Source: DASXIF01 sp036498145 (lineage in GTDB: Bacteria; Actinomycetota; Actinomycetes; Mycobacteriales; Jatrophihabitantaceae). Taken from it: a stretch of 64,000 bases of DNA. Location of the stretch: NCBI GenBank assembly GCA_963708625.1, contig CAVPSV010000004.1, positions 186,001-250,000 of the forward strand, read 5' to 3'. The translations under genes were made by a program, and so were the position numbers. Below, one piece after another: positions 17,636-27,080 of the stretch (position 1 is the first letter of the stretch; each line of letters starts with the position of its first letter). The notes beneath the pieces are model-generated. The model was not told where the DNA came from, ran no database searches, and saw only the letters and a program-made list of their open reading frames with translations.

Positions 17636-19180
17636 TCAGACGAGTGCCGGGTCGCGTCCGTTTGTCGCCGGTGTGCATCGGGAGGCGATGACGTCGAGCG
17701 AACTGACACCGGCCGAACTGGCGTAGTCCGAACTGACATCCACGGCAGCGACGTCGGCCGCAACGATGTCCGCGGCAGTGACGTCGGCACGGATGACGTC
17801 GGCGGTGGTGTCGTGGGCGTGGTTGCGTTGTGGTGTGTGGGTGGGGTCGAGCCAGCTGGGCGCGGTCCAGTGCGGTATTCCGTCGAGCATGGCGCAGCTC
17901 CAGCCGAGGGCGGGGTGTTCGCGGTGTTGGTAGCCGCAGAGCAGGGTGCCGTTGTCGATGGTGGTTGGTCCGCCGTCTGCCCAGTCGATGATGTGGTGGG
18001 CCTGGCACCAGGCGGGTGGCGCGGTGCAGCCGGGGAAGCTGCAGCCTTGGTCGCGGCTGATCATGGCTAGGCGTTGGCCAGGGGTGAATAGGCGTTGGGT
18101 GTGGCCGTAGGCCTCGATGCGTTTGGTGCGTGCGAGTAGGACCGGGATCAGCTGCGCGTCGCCGGCCAGCCGCAGTGCTTCGGAGGTCGGGATCAGCGCG
18201 CCGTGCCCGGTCGTGGCGACGCCGCGGCCGCGCCTGAGGTCCTCGTCGGTGATGGTGAGCAGGATCGTGGTGGTGATTCCGCCGCACGCGGGCAATTCGT
18301 CGCTGCGCAGCATGGTGAGCATGGCGTCGTGCAGCGCATCGTGGCGTCGCTGTGTGGCGGCGCGCGAATCTGGCTGAGGAACGCCGCTCGCACTGTCGCC
18401 GTCGCCGGCAATGCCCGTGCACTCGTGCTCGGTGACGCTCGCACCGTCGGCATCGCCGGGGCGCGCGGGTTTGGGCCGGGCGAGGGTGTCGAGCACGGTG
18501 AGCAGTGCTTCTGCGCACAGCGGCGCCAGTTCCGCCTCGAGGTGTGCCGAGCCGTCCGGGCGCTGGGTTAGGGTCAGGTGCCGGCGGCGCTTACGGTCGT
18601 CGATGTCAGCGAGCGCGCCGTCCGGATCGAGAGTGTCGCCGATGCGCCGGGCCAGCACCGCCAGCTGCGCCGGGTTGCACCGCTGTGCTTCCGACACCAG
18701 GAACGTCTCGACCGAGCGATCGTGCTCAGCCTGCACCGCACACGGCAGTGCATCGACGGTGCGGACGATCACCGTGGCGTGCCGATCGGAAATCTCCCCC
18801 GCCGACATTGCCTGCGCCACCGTGGGGAACACCGGCTCACGCGGCTGCCCCGTCAACGCCCGCCGTGGGCCCAGGTTCGCCGCGGCGCGAACACGAGACG
18901 CTGCTTCGCGGGGATGCAACCGCAACAACTGCGTCAACAACGCAGCGGTCGATGCACAGGCGCGTTGACCCGCCAAACCCCGAGCGTGCACCTCAGCAAC
19001 AACCGCGGCATCGAACGCGGCCAATCGGGCCTTCGCGGCTTCCACATCTCGCAACAAGTCCAGCAGCGCATCATCGTCGGCCGTGCCCAGGGACAACCCA
19101 GCCAGCACATCGACCGCAACGTGCAGCTCAGCGCCACCGCGCGCCAGCCGAGCTGCACCACTCACGTCCTGATCGAACAT
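17636..19180 (-). CDS. DUF222 / HNH endonuclease-domain protein (13E12 type)
   Basis: 514-residue protein of the widespread actinobacterial DUF222-HNH (REP13E12) family. An N-terminal alpha-helical DUF222 region spans about residues 20-330; the HNH motif follows: CSFPGC, then QAHHIIDW, DNGTLLC and QHREH. The family often sits in repeated, mobile-like loci, but its biological role is unsettled. The last 60 residues are an unusual run of short Ala/Asp/Val units (VIRADVTAADIVAADV...), longer and more repetitive than a normal tail. The start ATG 19180 follows an AT-rich stretch (about 19181-19205) unlike the GC-rich surroundings, probably the promoter. Confidence 0.88.
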   Translation of the reverse strand: MFDQDVSGAARLARGGAELHVAVDVLAGLSLGTADDDALLDLLRDVEAAKARLAAFDAAVVAEVHARGLAGQRACASTAALLTQLLRLHPREAASRVRAAANLGPRRALTGQPREPVFPTVAQAMSAGEISDRHATVIVRTVDALPCAVQAEHDRSVETFLVSEAQRCNPAQLAVLARRIGDTLDPDGALADIDDRKRRRHLTLTQRPDGSAHLEAELAPLCAEALLTVLDTLARPKPARPGDADGASVTEHECTGIAGDGDSASGVPQPDSRAATQRRHDALHDAMLTMLRSDELPACGGITTTILLTITDEDLRRGRGVATTGHGALIPTSEALRLAGDAQLIPVLLARTKRIEAYGHTQRLFTPGQRLAMISRDQGCSFPGCTAPPAWCQAHHIIDWADGGPTTIDNGTLLCGYQHREHPALGWSCAMLDGIPHWTAPSWLDPTHTPQRNHAHDTTADVIRADVTAADIVAADVAAVDVSSDYASSAGVSSLDVIASRCTPATNGRDPALV

Positions 19181-19243
19181 ACGTACTAATATATCATACG
19201 AATCTGAGCGCGATTCCTCTCGGTGCCATCTGAGCTGACAAAC

Positions 19244-19742
19244 CTAGCCGCGACTGAACCGCCAGAAGAAGACGGCCATGGCGGCGAAGGCCAGGAAGCC
19301 AGCAAGGCACACAAGCCCGGCGGCGACGTGCCCGTAAACGAACTGATAGATCACTACCCCAGCCACGAGCGGCGTGGCCGCTCCGAATCCGATGGCATAG
19401 CGCCTGGCCTGAGGCCGAAAGCGAATCCGACGTTCGTCCTTCCCAAGTGGTCGATTCGGCTGGCGCCGACGCCACAAGCACGATGGCGATCATGGTGAAC
19501 CAGATAGCGAAGCCGAATCCGTACACCACACCCGTCGCTACCGGCGCGTCGGACGCCGAGCCACCAACTAGTAGGAACTCGTTCGCAACCCAGCCGCACA
19601 CCAGGAACGTCCGAAACGTCGCCGGTGTGTAGGAACGAACCTTCCCGCGTTTAATCGCCTTGGTCTCGACCCAATAGACATAGCCGAACAGCGCCGCGCT
19701 GAAGGCGCTATAGCCGACGAAGCCCACGGAGTCGAAGCTCAC
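19244..19742 (-). pseudogene. Small membrane protein, frameshifted
   Basis: Two overlapping frames make one protein of about 165 aa. From GTG 19742 (GAGG upstream) it reads helices GFVGYSAFSAALFGYVYW and ATGVVYGFGFAIWFTM up to IAIVLV; near 19475 the frame changes to WRRRQPNRPLGKDERR and two more helices (AAGLVCLAGFLAFAAMAVFFWRF). Each frame alone turns into Arg/Ser-rich nonsense after the switch. Four membrane segments, no recognisable family. A one-base error or a true mutation would both explain it. Confidence 0.6.
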
Positions 19743-19997
19743 CGCACCTCATCGTTGCCGTGGTCGACGCTCGGTTCCTCTCGCCGTCGCTGCCTGTGGT
19801 CCGCTCACAAATGCCGGTGACGAGAACTCGCGCCATCCGATCACGCTAGCCACCACGGGATCCGCCCATCGAAACCCGCGAAACCGGCGACCGTAAGGCG
19901 CGATCGGAGCGGCACGCGACCCGGCGACCGTTCACCGCGTTCGGACTGACACGTGCGCCCGCGCCGGATAGCGTCGGCGCGAACCGAAGGAGGACCG

Positions 19998-20746
19998 ATG
20001 CGCTTGCCCAGCTACCCCCGGCTGCCGACCGGAATCGCGATCGTCGCGCTGGTGGCAACGCTGGCGGCAGCCCCGTCGCGTGCACATCGACGAAGAAGGG
20101 CAACGGCTCGGCCACCTCCGGCGCATCGACGACCAGCGCGTCCAACGCGACGACCGCGACGACCGAGACATCCGCGACGACCGAGACGACCGAGACATCC
20201 GCAGCGACAACGTCGTCCGCGCCGCGCAACCTGACCAGCCAATTGCTCACCGTCGCCGACCTGCCCACCGGCTGGGCGATCGACAACTCGGCAGACACCA
20301 ACGACAACACGACCACGCCACCGTGCCTGGCCAGCGTCAAGACCAAGGTCGAACCGCCGAGCAAGGCGGAGCAGGACTTCGTCAAGGGAACCGACTTCCC
20401 CGCCCTGTCCCAGCACATCGGATTCTTCGCTTCGCCGTCGACGGCCACGAGCACCTTCGGTGACCTGAGCTCGATTCTCGACGCGTGCAAGGACGTGTCG
20501 TTCTCCAGCGACGGCACCAAGATCACCGGTTCGATCGGTGAGATGTCGTTCGCCAAGCTCGGCGATCAGTCCGAAGCCTGGCAGATGGTCCTTTCGGCCG
20601 AGGGCCAGACCATCGGCATCGATCTGGCCCTGGCACGCAAGGGTCCGGAACTGGAACTGCTGCTCTACGGCAACTACGGCACGCCGGACGTCGGCGAATT
20701 CGTCTCGCTCGCCACCAAGGCAATGAGCAAGGTGCCCGCCAGCTGA
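19998..20746 (+). pseudogene. Lipoprotein with Thr-rich linker, frameshifted near the lipobox
   Basis: ATG 19998, with a perfect AGGAGG ribosome site, opens a signal sequence (LPTGIAIVALVATLAAA). After the C4 run at 20071-20074 the frame must shift by one base, giving a cysteine followed by TSTKKGNGSATSG, a Thr/Ser/Ala/Glu linker, and then the folded domain LTVADLPTGWAIDNSAD... to the stop at 20746 (Cys pair PPCLAS/LDACKD). The result is a typical actinobacterial surface lipoprotein of about 249 aa. The bare downstream frame (from 20243) lacks a start with a ribosome site. Function unknown. Confidence 0.65.
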
Positions 20747-20786
20747 GCAGCCCCAGCCGGACCCTCACCCGCGGCGGGCAGGCCGG

Positions 20787-21182
20787 TCAGGACTCCTTCG
20801 GTGCCTCGACCACCATCAGCGTGTGGCCGGACGGGTCGCGGAACCAGAACAGCGGCGGCACCGGGTCACCGTGGCGGGCGACCTCGGCGTCGACGTCCAC
20901 CCCGAGCGCCTTCATTTCCGCATGCGTCGCGTCGATGTCGTCGGTGGTCAGCGTGATGCCGGTGTTCACCGGCGTGACGTTGCCGTCCGGCGGCGGTGCG
21001 ATCGCGATGCCGGTGACGCCCTCGGGCGGGTAGACCTCGACCCAGCGGTACTGGCCGGCGAACGGCTCGTCGGTGCGCTTTTCGAAACCCAGCGACTCGT
21101 AGAACTCGATCGCCTTGTCCTGCTCGATCGTCGGCACGCAGACGAGACTGATGCCTCGCAGACCGGTCTTGGTAGCGGTCAT
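20787..21182 (-). CDS. VOC (glyoxalase/bleomycin-resistance fold) protein
   Basis: 131-residue vicinal-oxygen-chelate protein, one beta-alpha-beta-beta-beta pair. ISLVCVPTIEQDKAIEFYESLGFEK is the typical opening module, and FWFRDPSGHTLMVVE the closing one with the metal-ligand glutamate. ATG 21182 has a strong AGGAGG site; upstream in-frame sequence to 21296 is Arg-rich and non-coding in appearance. The family covers dioxygenases, isomerases and antibiotic-binding proteins, so the substrate is open. A GACGTACAA direct repeat sits just upstream. Confidence 0.88.
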   Translation of the reverse strand: MTATKTGLRGISLVCVPTIEQDKAIEFYESLGFEKRTDEPFAGQYRWVEVYPPEGVTGIAIAPPPDGNVTPVNTGITLTTDDIDATHAEMKALGVDVDAEVARHGDPVPPLFWFRDPSGHTLMVVEAPKES

Positions 21183-21202
21183 GGCAAACCTCCTATGTCG
21201 GG

Positions 21203-21220
21203 GACGTACAAGACGTACAA
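21203..21220. promoter_or_regulatory. GACGTACAA direct repeat upstream of VOC gene
   Basis: Two perfect adjacent copies of GACGTACAA (21203-21211, 21212-21220) lie 21 bp upstream of the VOC start, the position of an operator or of core promoter elements. No regulator gene is adjacent. Confidence 0.4.
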
Positions 21221-21415
21221 CCGGTAGACGGCGCGGGCTGGCAAAAACCATCGCCCGGCGTCGCCTCGTTTTCGCCCGACGTGGGGCACGGGTCAATCAT
21301 GCCCCGCACGCATGCCCTCGCTGAGCCATGTGCTCACGTGGCACGGGTTCGGCCGACTCGTTAGGGTTCGGCGCATTGCCGGACCGCCCCGGCTCCGGGA
21401 CGCGCGAATGAGGGC

Positions 21416-22372
21416 ATGGTGGACGACGAGACCGAACCGCAACCGGTCCTCTACGAGGTGACCGGCGCGGTCGCGCGGATCACCCTGAACCGTCCCGAAC
21501 GCGGCAACGGGCTCACCACCGAACTCATAGCGGAGTTGGCCCGCTGCGTGGAGCGCGCCGATCTCGACCCTGCCGTGCACGTGCTGGTGCTGTCCGGCAA
21601 CGGCAAGGGGTTCTGCGGCGGCTACGACCTGCTCGCGAGCGCAGAGCGTTTGGGTGCAGAGCGTTTGGGTGCGGAGCGTCTCGGTGCGGACGTCGGCGAC
21701 GCTGACGTTCCGCCGGGCGCGCCGACGCATCCGATGACGATCGTGACCAACCACGACCCGTCGCGCACCTGGGACCCGATGCTCGACTACGCATTCATGT
21801 CCCGCAACGTGCGCGCGTTCATGACGCTGTTCTCCTGCACCAAGCCGGTGGTGTGCAAGGTGCACGGGTTCTGCGTGGCCGGCGGCACCGATCTGGCGCT
21901 GTGCTCGGACCTGCTGGTGATCGCGGCGGACGCCAAGATCGGTTACCCGCCGGCGCGGGTATGGGGCTCGCCGACGACATCGATGTGGGCGCACCGGCTT
22001 GGTCCGCAGCGCGCCAAGCGGTTGCTGTTCACCGGCGACTCGCTGTCGGGCACCGAAGCCCTCGACTGGGGCTTGGCCATCGAGGCGCCGCCGGCGGACG
22101 AACTGGACGAGCGCACCGAGATCCTGGTGCAACGGATCGCGCGGATGCCGGTCAACCAGTTGCAGATGATGAAGCTGCTGGTGAACCAGTCGCTGTACGC
22201 GCAGGGTCTGCACACCACGCAGGTGCTCGGCACCGTGTTCGACGGCATCACCCGGCACACGGCGGAGGGCTATGCGTTTCAGCAGCGGGCCGCGGCGGCT
22301 GGTTTCCGGGACGCGGTGCGGGAGCGCGACGAGCCGTTCGGCGACCACGGCCCGTCCACGTTCAAGGGGTGA
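21416..22372 (+). CDS. Enoyl-CoA hydratase/isomerase (crotonase) family protein
   Basis: 318-residue crotonase-fold acyl-CoA enzyme. The opening ITLNRPERGNGLTTEL, the first oxyanion-hole segment GKGFCGGYDL, and the second (KVHGFCVAGGTDLAL) are all present. The usual catalytic Glu pair is not obvious: the second loop reads YPPARVWGSP, so the reaction may be other than hydration. Residues 75-95 contain three copies of ERLGA, encoded by a 15-bp tandem repeat (21641-21685) placed in a surface loop just after the oxyanion segment, followed by an insertion relative to standard 260-aa members. It stands alone between the VOC and surface-protein genes. Confidence 0.85.
   Translation: MVDDETEPQPVLYEVTGAVARITLNRPERGNGLTTELIAELARCVERADLDPAVHVLVLSGNGKGFCGGYDLLASAERLGAERLGAERLGADVGDADVPPGAPTHPMTIVTNHDPSRTWDPMLDYAFMSRNVRAFMTLFSCTKPVVCKVHGFCVAGGTDLALCSDLLVIAADAKIGYPPARVWGSPTTSMWAHRLGPQRAKRLLFTGDSLSGTEALDWGLAIEAPPADELDERTEILVQRIARMPVNQLQMMKLLVNQSLYAQGLHTTQVLGTVFDGITRHTAEGYAFQQRAAAAGFRDAVRERDEPFGDHGPSTFKG
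21641..21685. repeat. 15-bp tandem repeat inside the crotonase gene
   Basis: Two identical copies of GCAGAGCGTTTGGGT plus one diverged copy encode ERLGA three times. The frame is kept, so length change would be tolerated. Confidence 0.85.
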
Positions 22373-22545
22373 GGGGCAATTCCAGCGCGTCGGTCCTGAG
22401 GATCCGCCAGTGCGATCCGGAGTGGATCTGTCCGGTTTCGCACAGAGATCAACTGATTGAGCGCGACGCGCCGGTGTGCTGTGCCCCCTATTACTTGCCA
22501 ATCCGGCGCGACAGGTAAATCCTCAACCGGAACAAGGGGGGACGA

Positions 22546-23766
22546 ATGGGCAAACGTGGCCGCCGGTGGATCCTGTCACTGGCAGTGGCGGTGAGTTTGG
22601 GCGCGCTCGGAGTGTGGGCGACGCCTGCCACGGCCGCGCTGCCGATGCCCACCGTGACCCCGGGGACGGTGCTCGCCGGCGGAACGGTCACGGTGTCCGG
22701 CACCGGCTGCACACCGGACGGCCCCAACCCACTGAACGTTGAGGTGTCCATCCTTAACGGGACGACGTCCATCGTGTCCAACGGCACTCCCGAGACCATG
22801 GGCGGGAACTGGTCAGTGCCGATCACGATTCCGGTCGGCACAGGGCCCGGTACGTACACGGTGGCCAGCACCTGCGACAGCTACTACTCGGTCCTCGGCA
22901 CGAATTACCAGGCGGCACAGGTCGTCGTGCAGGCGCCCGTGGTCACGCCGCCGCCCCCGCCCCCCGCGCTGCCGAAACCCACGGTGTCACCGGACACCGT
23001 GCTGGCCGGCGCCACGGTGACGGTCAGTGGCGTCGGGTGCTTGCCGCACGGCACCACCCCAGTGAACGTGGAAGTGTCCATCCTCAACGGGACGACGCCT
23101 ATCGCGTCCGGTGGGATAGCTCCGACCGCGACCGGCACCTGGTCCGTACAACTCACCGTGCCGGGGACCGCCGGCCCGGGCGGGTACACGGTGGCAAGCA
23201 CCTGCGACAACTACTACTCGGCCCTCGGCACCAACTACCCGGCGGCGCAGGTCACCGTGCAGGCGCCGTTGGTCGCGGCCCCGCCGGCCGTGACCGTGAA
23301 CCCGAACGTGGTGCAGGTGGGCGGCAGTACCGACGTCACCGGGGTGAACTTCGGCGCGAACGAGCAGGTGAACGTCGAACTGCACTCCAACCCCGTCTTG
23401 CTTGCCACCTTCACCTCGAACGCCAGCGGACTCGTGCGGGGCACGGTGACCGTTCCCGCCGGTACGGCCCTCGGTGATCACGAGGTGCAGTTGGTCGGCT
23501 TGTCGACCGGCGTGTCGGCCAGTGCGCCGCTCACCGTCGTCGCCGCGCCGACCACCACGGGCACGGCCTCGTCATCGTCGACGCAGTTGGCGTCCACCGG
23601 CACCAACTCCAGCCTGATGGTCGATGGGCTGATCATGCTGGTGGTCGGTCTGGCCACGGTGCTGTTCACCTGGCAGTGGACGCTGGCGGCCGAGCGAGCG
23701 ACTATCTCGCGACGCAAGCAGCAGATGGAACGGCCGACGACCAAACAGATCCGGTGGGAGTACTGA
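22546..23766 (+). CDS. Cell-wall surface protein with Ig-like repeats and LASTG sorting signal
   Basis: 406-residue secreted protein. A signal peptide (basic start, hydrophobic to ATPATAA, residue 35) leads to two near-identical Ig-like modules of about 105 aa that each carry TVSPDTVLAG-type openings and VEVSILNGTT and CDxYYS motifs, joined by PPPPPP. A third diverged module (residues 245-340) and a Thr/Ser stalk follow. The C-terminus has LASTG, a membrane helix and a basic tail, the layout of a sortase substrate; LAxTG is the known signal for class E sortases of high-GC actinobacteria. No sortase gene is in the window. GGGGGG precedes ATG 22546. The 3' end overlaps the next gene by 13 bp. 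Confidence 0.82.
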   Translation: MGKRGRRWILSLAVAVSLGALGVWATPATAALPMPTVTPGTVLAGGTVTVSGTGCTPDGPNPLNVEVSILNGTTSIVSNGTPETMGGNWSVPITIPVGTGPGTYTVASTCDSYYSVLGTNYQAAQVVVQAPVVTPPPPPPALPKPTVSPDTVLAGATVTVSGVGCLPHGTTPVNVEVSILNGTTPIASGGIAPTATGTWSVQLTVPGTAGPGGYTVASTCDNYYSALGTNYPAAQVTVQAPLVAAPPAVTVNPNVVQVGGSTDVTGVNFGANEQVNVELHSNPVLLATFTSNASGLVRGTVTVPAGTALGDHEVQLVGLSTGVSASAPLTVVAAPTTTGTASSSSTQLASTGTNSSLMVDGLIMLVVGLATVLFTWQWTLAAERATISRRKQQMERPTTKQIRWEY

Positions 23767-24754
23767 GCCAGCCCGAATCACCGCCTACAACTCGTCGGCG
23801 GCTCGCCACCTGGTTCCGGCGCCTCGGCAATTGGCTGCGGCGACGGCGGCGCACCATCGCCATCGTCGCCGCCGCCTTCGTGCTGGTGGTCGCCGTCGGC
23901 GCCGTCACTGATTTCTTCCTGCTCGACAACCGCATCCGGCACGTCAAGATCGCCTTCCACCACAGCACATCGGGCCAGACGTGGTTGATCGTGGGTTCAG
24001 ACAGCCGGGCCAGCGTGCCGGGCGGTCCGAACGTCTACGGCACCACGACCGCAGTCCCCGGCCAGCGGGCCGACGTGGTCCTGCTGGTGCACAGCGACGG
24101 CACCTATACGCACGTGCTCTCGCTGCCGCGCGACCTGCTGGTCAGCCCCAAGGCCGGTGAGATCGACCGGCTCACCCTGACGCTGCAACTCGGGCCGCAA
24201 GCGGTCGTCGATTCGCTGTGCAACACCCTGAACGTGGCGGTCACTCGGTTCGTCGAGATCACCATGGCCGGCTTCGCACACGTCGTCGACACGGTCGGCG
24301 GCGTGACCGTCGCCATCCCGTACCCCATTCGCGACGCATTCACCGGCCTGAACATCACCCGTACCGGGCAGGTGCATCTGAACGGGACGCAAGCGCTCGC
24401 GCTGGTCCGCTCGCGGACCCCGCAGCAGCTCATCCACGGCCGGTGGGTCGGCGCGAGCGAGCCCGCGGGTGCGGCCGATCGGACCCGGTGGGCCGGACCG
24501 TGTTCGCGGCACTTCAGCACAAAGCCAAGAATGCGGTGCCCGACCCGTTCGCCATGCAGAGCCTGGCCTGGGCCGGCACCGGCGCGCTGACCACGGACAA
24601 CCACACCGGACTGACCGACCTGTTCGGGTTGCGCGGCGCGGGCGCGATCACGGACGTGCCGGCGGCACCGGTGGGTAAGACGCTGGCCGTCTCCCCGGAC
24701 GCGGCCACCACGGCCGCGCTACACGCAGCCGGCCTGACCTCGTCCTGCCACTGA
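23754..24754 (+). pseudogene. LytR-CpsA-Psr (LCP) family protein, frameshifted
   Basis: Membrane-anchored LCP enzyme that would transfer glycopolymers to peptidoglycan. GTG 23754 gives a basic N-terminus, one membrane helix (TIAIVAAAFVLVVAVGAVTDFFL), then LCP motifs: WLIVGSDSR, GQRADVVLLVH, LSLPRDLLV, and GTQALALVRSRTP. Near 24490 the frame is lost; reading on in the +1 frame restores RTVFAALQHKAKN and a C-terminal domain ending at 24754 with TSSCH. About 333 aa when joined. Several usual LCP Arg/Asp residues are intact. Overlap with the LASTG gene suggests coordinated wall anchoring. Whether the break is real is unknown. Confidence 0.82.
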
Positions 24755-24785
24755 ACCTCCCCCGGCACCTCCACCCACCGCGGGC

Positions 24786-24832
24786 GTTTGGGGAAGATTT
24801 GGGCCGCTATAGGGCCACGACCTTCCCCAAAC
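24786..24832. terminator. Palindrome C: bidirectional terminator-like hairpin with CTATAG centre
   Basis: Perfect 11-bp arms GTTTGGGGAAG (24786-24796) and CTTCCCCAAAC (24822-24832) enclose GGGCC-GCTATAG-GGCC. It sits between two convergent genes, the LCP gene and the DUF4345-like gene, fitting a two-way terminator. The loop resembles that of palindromes A and B, although the arms differ. Confidence 0.7.
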
Positions 24833-24852
24833 CGGTAAAGCGGGGGCGGCGG

Positions 24853-25224
24853 TCAGTGGCGGGCGCGGGCGGTGACGCCGGCCAGTCCTAGTCCGAGTTC
24901 ACCAGCGAAGAAGGCCCAGAACGTCCAATCGGTCTCGGGCTCGTCCACCCGCAGCGAGAGCGCACGCATCGCCGCTGCGCCGAGCCAGGTCATGCCGACC
25001 GCCCGGTAGGCGTCGGCCGAACCCCGCGTCGCGGCCCAGAGACCGAGGCCCGCGTACGTACCGCCCAGACCGACGCGGGTCTCGGTGATGCCCCGGCGCG
25101 AGGTTGCCGCCATGCCGAGCGCGGCCAGCGCCTGATTCGGCTGCGCGACGATGCCGATACCGGACAGGGCGAGCGCCAGGCTGCTGAGAAGCCCGGCCCG
25201 GCCAGCGCGACGAGTTCGTGTCAT
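24853..25224 (-). CDS. Small four-helix membrane protein, DUF4345-like
   Basis: 123-residue integral membrane protein from ATG 25224. The first helix (LLSSLALALSGIGIVA) is followed by TETRVGLGGTYAGLGLWAAT and AVGMTWLGAAAMRALSLRVD, a layout I recognise from DUF4345 proteins; function unknown. A longer reading frame to 25644 covers the start of the divergent DUF885 gene and is discarded. Probably monocistronic; convergent with the LCP gene across palindrome C. Confidence 0.65.
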   Translation of the reverse strand: MTRTRRAGRAGLLSSLALALSGIGIVAQPNQALAALGMAATSRRGITETRVGLGGTYAGLGLWAATRGSADAYRAVGMTWLGAAAMRALSLRVDEPETDWTFWAFFAGELGLGLAGVTARARH

Positions 25225-25351
25225 GGCCAGACCGTATGCCTGCGGCGAGGTCACCGGCCAGCGCCGGTCCGGGCCGAAAGGCACGCCGGATTCCAGCCGC
25301 CGCCGCGCGGGACGTGGGCACCGAGCGACGGGATGTGGGCAAGATGGGCTC

Positions 25352-27022
25352 ATGATCACCGATGCGCCGGCCCGCCGGCTGGCGGACGCCCTCGTCGACC
25401 GGCTCCTGGACGCGGACCCGCTGGCCGGCAGTTCGCTCGGGCTGCGCAAGTACGACGCGCTGGTGCCCGACCCGTCCGCGGCGGCCGAGCAGCGCCTCGC
25501 CGCGGATCTTGCCGACCTCGCCGCGCAGGCCGACGGGATCGCGACGGAGGACCCTGACGACGCCGCCACCCTGGACGCGGTCCGCGGCTCGTGCGAGCGC
25601 CATCGCATGACGACCGAGATGGGCCTGTCCGAGTTCAGCGTCACCGCGATGCCGTTCTTCGGCCCGCCGAAGATGTTCGCCGAACTCGCGCGCAGCGCCC
25701 TCGCGGACCCGCAGGCCGCTGCCGATTACCTGGCGCGGGTGCGCGGCACGGCGGTCTGGATCACCGGCGTGACCCAGCGCCTGCGCGAGGGCGCCGCACG
25801 GGGACGGTTCCCGGTGGCGTCGTTGCTCCAGGACGCGATCACCTGGGCCGACCGGGCCATGTCGGACGGCCCGCCCGCCGCGATCATGGCGCCGGCCGCA
25901 CCGGCCGGGTGGGACGGCGCGGATGTCTGGCGCGACACCGTCGAGCAAGTGGCGCGCGACGACGTCGCCCCGGCGCTGGCCGGCTGGCGTGAACAGCTGG
26001 TCGAGCTGCGCGCGCAGGCGCGGGGCGACGAGGCAGCCGGACTCAGCGCCGTCCCGGGCGGTGAGCAGATCTACGCAAACGCGATCGCCGCGCACACCAC
26101 ACTGGCCTTCAGCGCGCAGGATCTGCACCGCATCGGGCTGGAGCAGGTTGCGCTGCTCGAGGAGCGTGCCCGCGAGCTCGGCGCACAGATCGGGCTGACA
26201 GACCTGGACGCGGTGCGGGCGGCGACACGCGCCTCCACCTCCGCCCTCGATCCGCACGAGGCGCTGGCCGCAGCCCAGGCGGCAGTGCGCCGGGCAGAAG
26301 ATCGCGCGCACGAGATCATGCCCGAACCGTTGCCGGCGCCGTGCGCAGTCTCACCGATGCCGCCGACCGTCGCCGAGTCGGGGATGGCGCCGCACTACAC
26401 CCGCCCACGCGAGGACGGCACCCGGCCGGGGACGTACTGGTTCAACACCCTGCTGCCCACCGCGGGTACCGGTTGGGATCTGGAGGCGGTGGCGTTCCAC
26501 GAGACGGTGCCGGGGCATCATTCGCAGCTGGCCCGGCTGCAGCGGCTGGCGGATTTGCCGCTACTGCAACAGCTGTCGGTCACTGTGCACGCCGAAGGTT
26601 GGGGGCTCTACGCGGAGCGCCTCGCCGGCGAGTTCGGTCTGTACAGCGGCGTCGAAGCTCAGATCGGCTCGGTGTACGTGGAGATGCATCGCGCTGCGCG
26701 TCTCGTCGTCGACACCGGGTTGCACGCGCTGGGCTGGTCGCGCCAGCAGGCGCGTGACTACCTGCTGGGCCACGTCGCACTCTCCGCGGGTTTCCTGACC
26801 AACGAGATCGACCGCTACATCGTCTGGCCCGGGCAGGCGCTGGCGTACCTGGTCGGGCAGCGGGAGATCCTGCGGCTGCGGGAGCGGGCCCGCGGCGAGC
26901 TGGGTGACCGCTTCCAGCTCCCCGCGTTCAACGCCGCCGTGCTCGACCACGGCAACCTGCCGATGCCGGGCCTGGACCGGGCAGTCGAGCGCTGGATCGC
27001 CGGGGTGTCCGACAGCGGCTGA
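25352..27022 (+). CDS. DUF885 family putative metallo-carboxypeptidase
   Basis: 556-residue protein of the DUF885 family, which is thought to hold Zn-dependent peptidases. The likely metal site is FHETVPGHH (about residue 384), with a further conserved HAEGWGLYAERLAGEFG and a C-terminal IVWPGQALAYLVG. No signal peptide, so it is cytoplasmic. ATG 25352 fits the usual family N-terminus; the in-frame extension back to 25151 crosses the divergent gene and is rejected. Family members on record act on dipeptide-like or ester substrates, but none can be named here. Confidence 0.88.
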   Translation: MITDAPARRLADALVDRLLDADPLAGSSLGLRKYDALVPDPSAAAEQRLAADLADLAAQADGIATEDPDDAATLDAVRGSCERHRMTTEMGLSEFSVTAMPFFGPPKMFAELARSALADPQAAADYLARVRGTAVWITGVTQRLREGAARGRFPVASLLQDAITWADRAMSDGPPAAIMAPAAPAGWDGADVWRDTVEQVARDDVAPALAGWREQLVELRAQARGDEAAGLSAVPGGEQIYANAIAAHTTLAFSAQDLHRIGLEQVALLEERARELGAQIGLTDLDAVRAATRASTSALDPHEALAAAQAAVRRAEDRAHEIMPEPLPAPCAVSPMPPTVAESGMAPHYTRPREDGTRPGTYWFNTLLPTAGTGWDLEAVAFHETVPGHHSQLARLQRLADLPLLQQLSVTVHAEGWGLYAERLAGEFGLYSGVEAQIGSVYVEMHRAARLVVDTGLHALGWSRQQARDYLLGHVALSAGFLTNEIDRYIVWPGQALAYLVGQREILRLRERARGELGDRFQLPAFNAAVLDHGNLPMPGLDRAVERWIAGVSDSG

Positions 27023-27035
27023 GATCGGCCTGTTG

Positions 27036-27080
27036 ACCCGCGGCCAGCCCACACGCGGCCAGCCCACCCGCGGCGCTCAG
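27036..27080. repeat. 15-bp tandem repeat after the DUF885 gene
   Basis: Three imperfect 15-bp units (ACCCGCGGCCAGCCC type) fill the gap between the convergent DUF885 and SDR genes; the last unit runs into the SDR stop region. Confidence 0.75.

Noticed and set aside
17636..19180. DUF222-HNH gene as evidence of an insertion sequence or intron
   Set aside because: No terminal repeats, reverse transcriptase or interrupted host gene is seen; it is treated as a stand-alone family member.
19700..19720. GGCGCTATAGCC, similar to the core of palindromes A and B
   Set aside because: It lies in the coding frame of the small membrane protein (GYSAF) and has no inverted arms.
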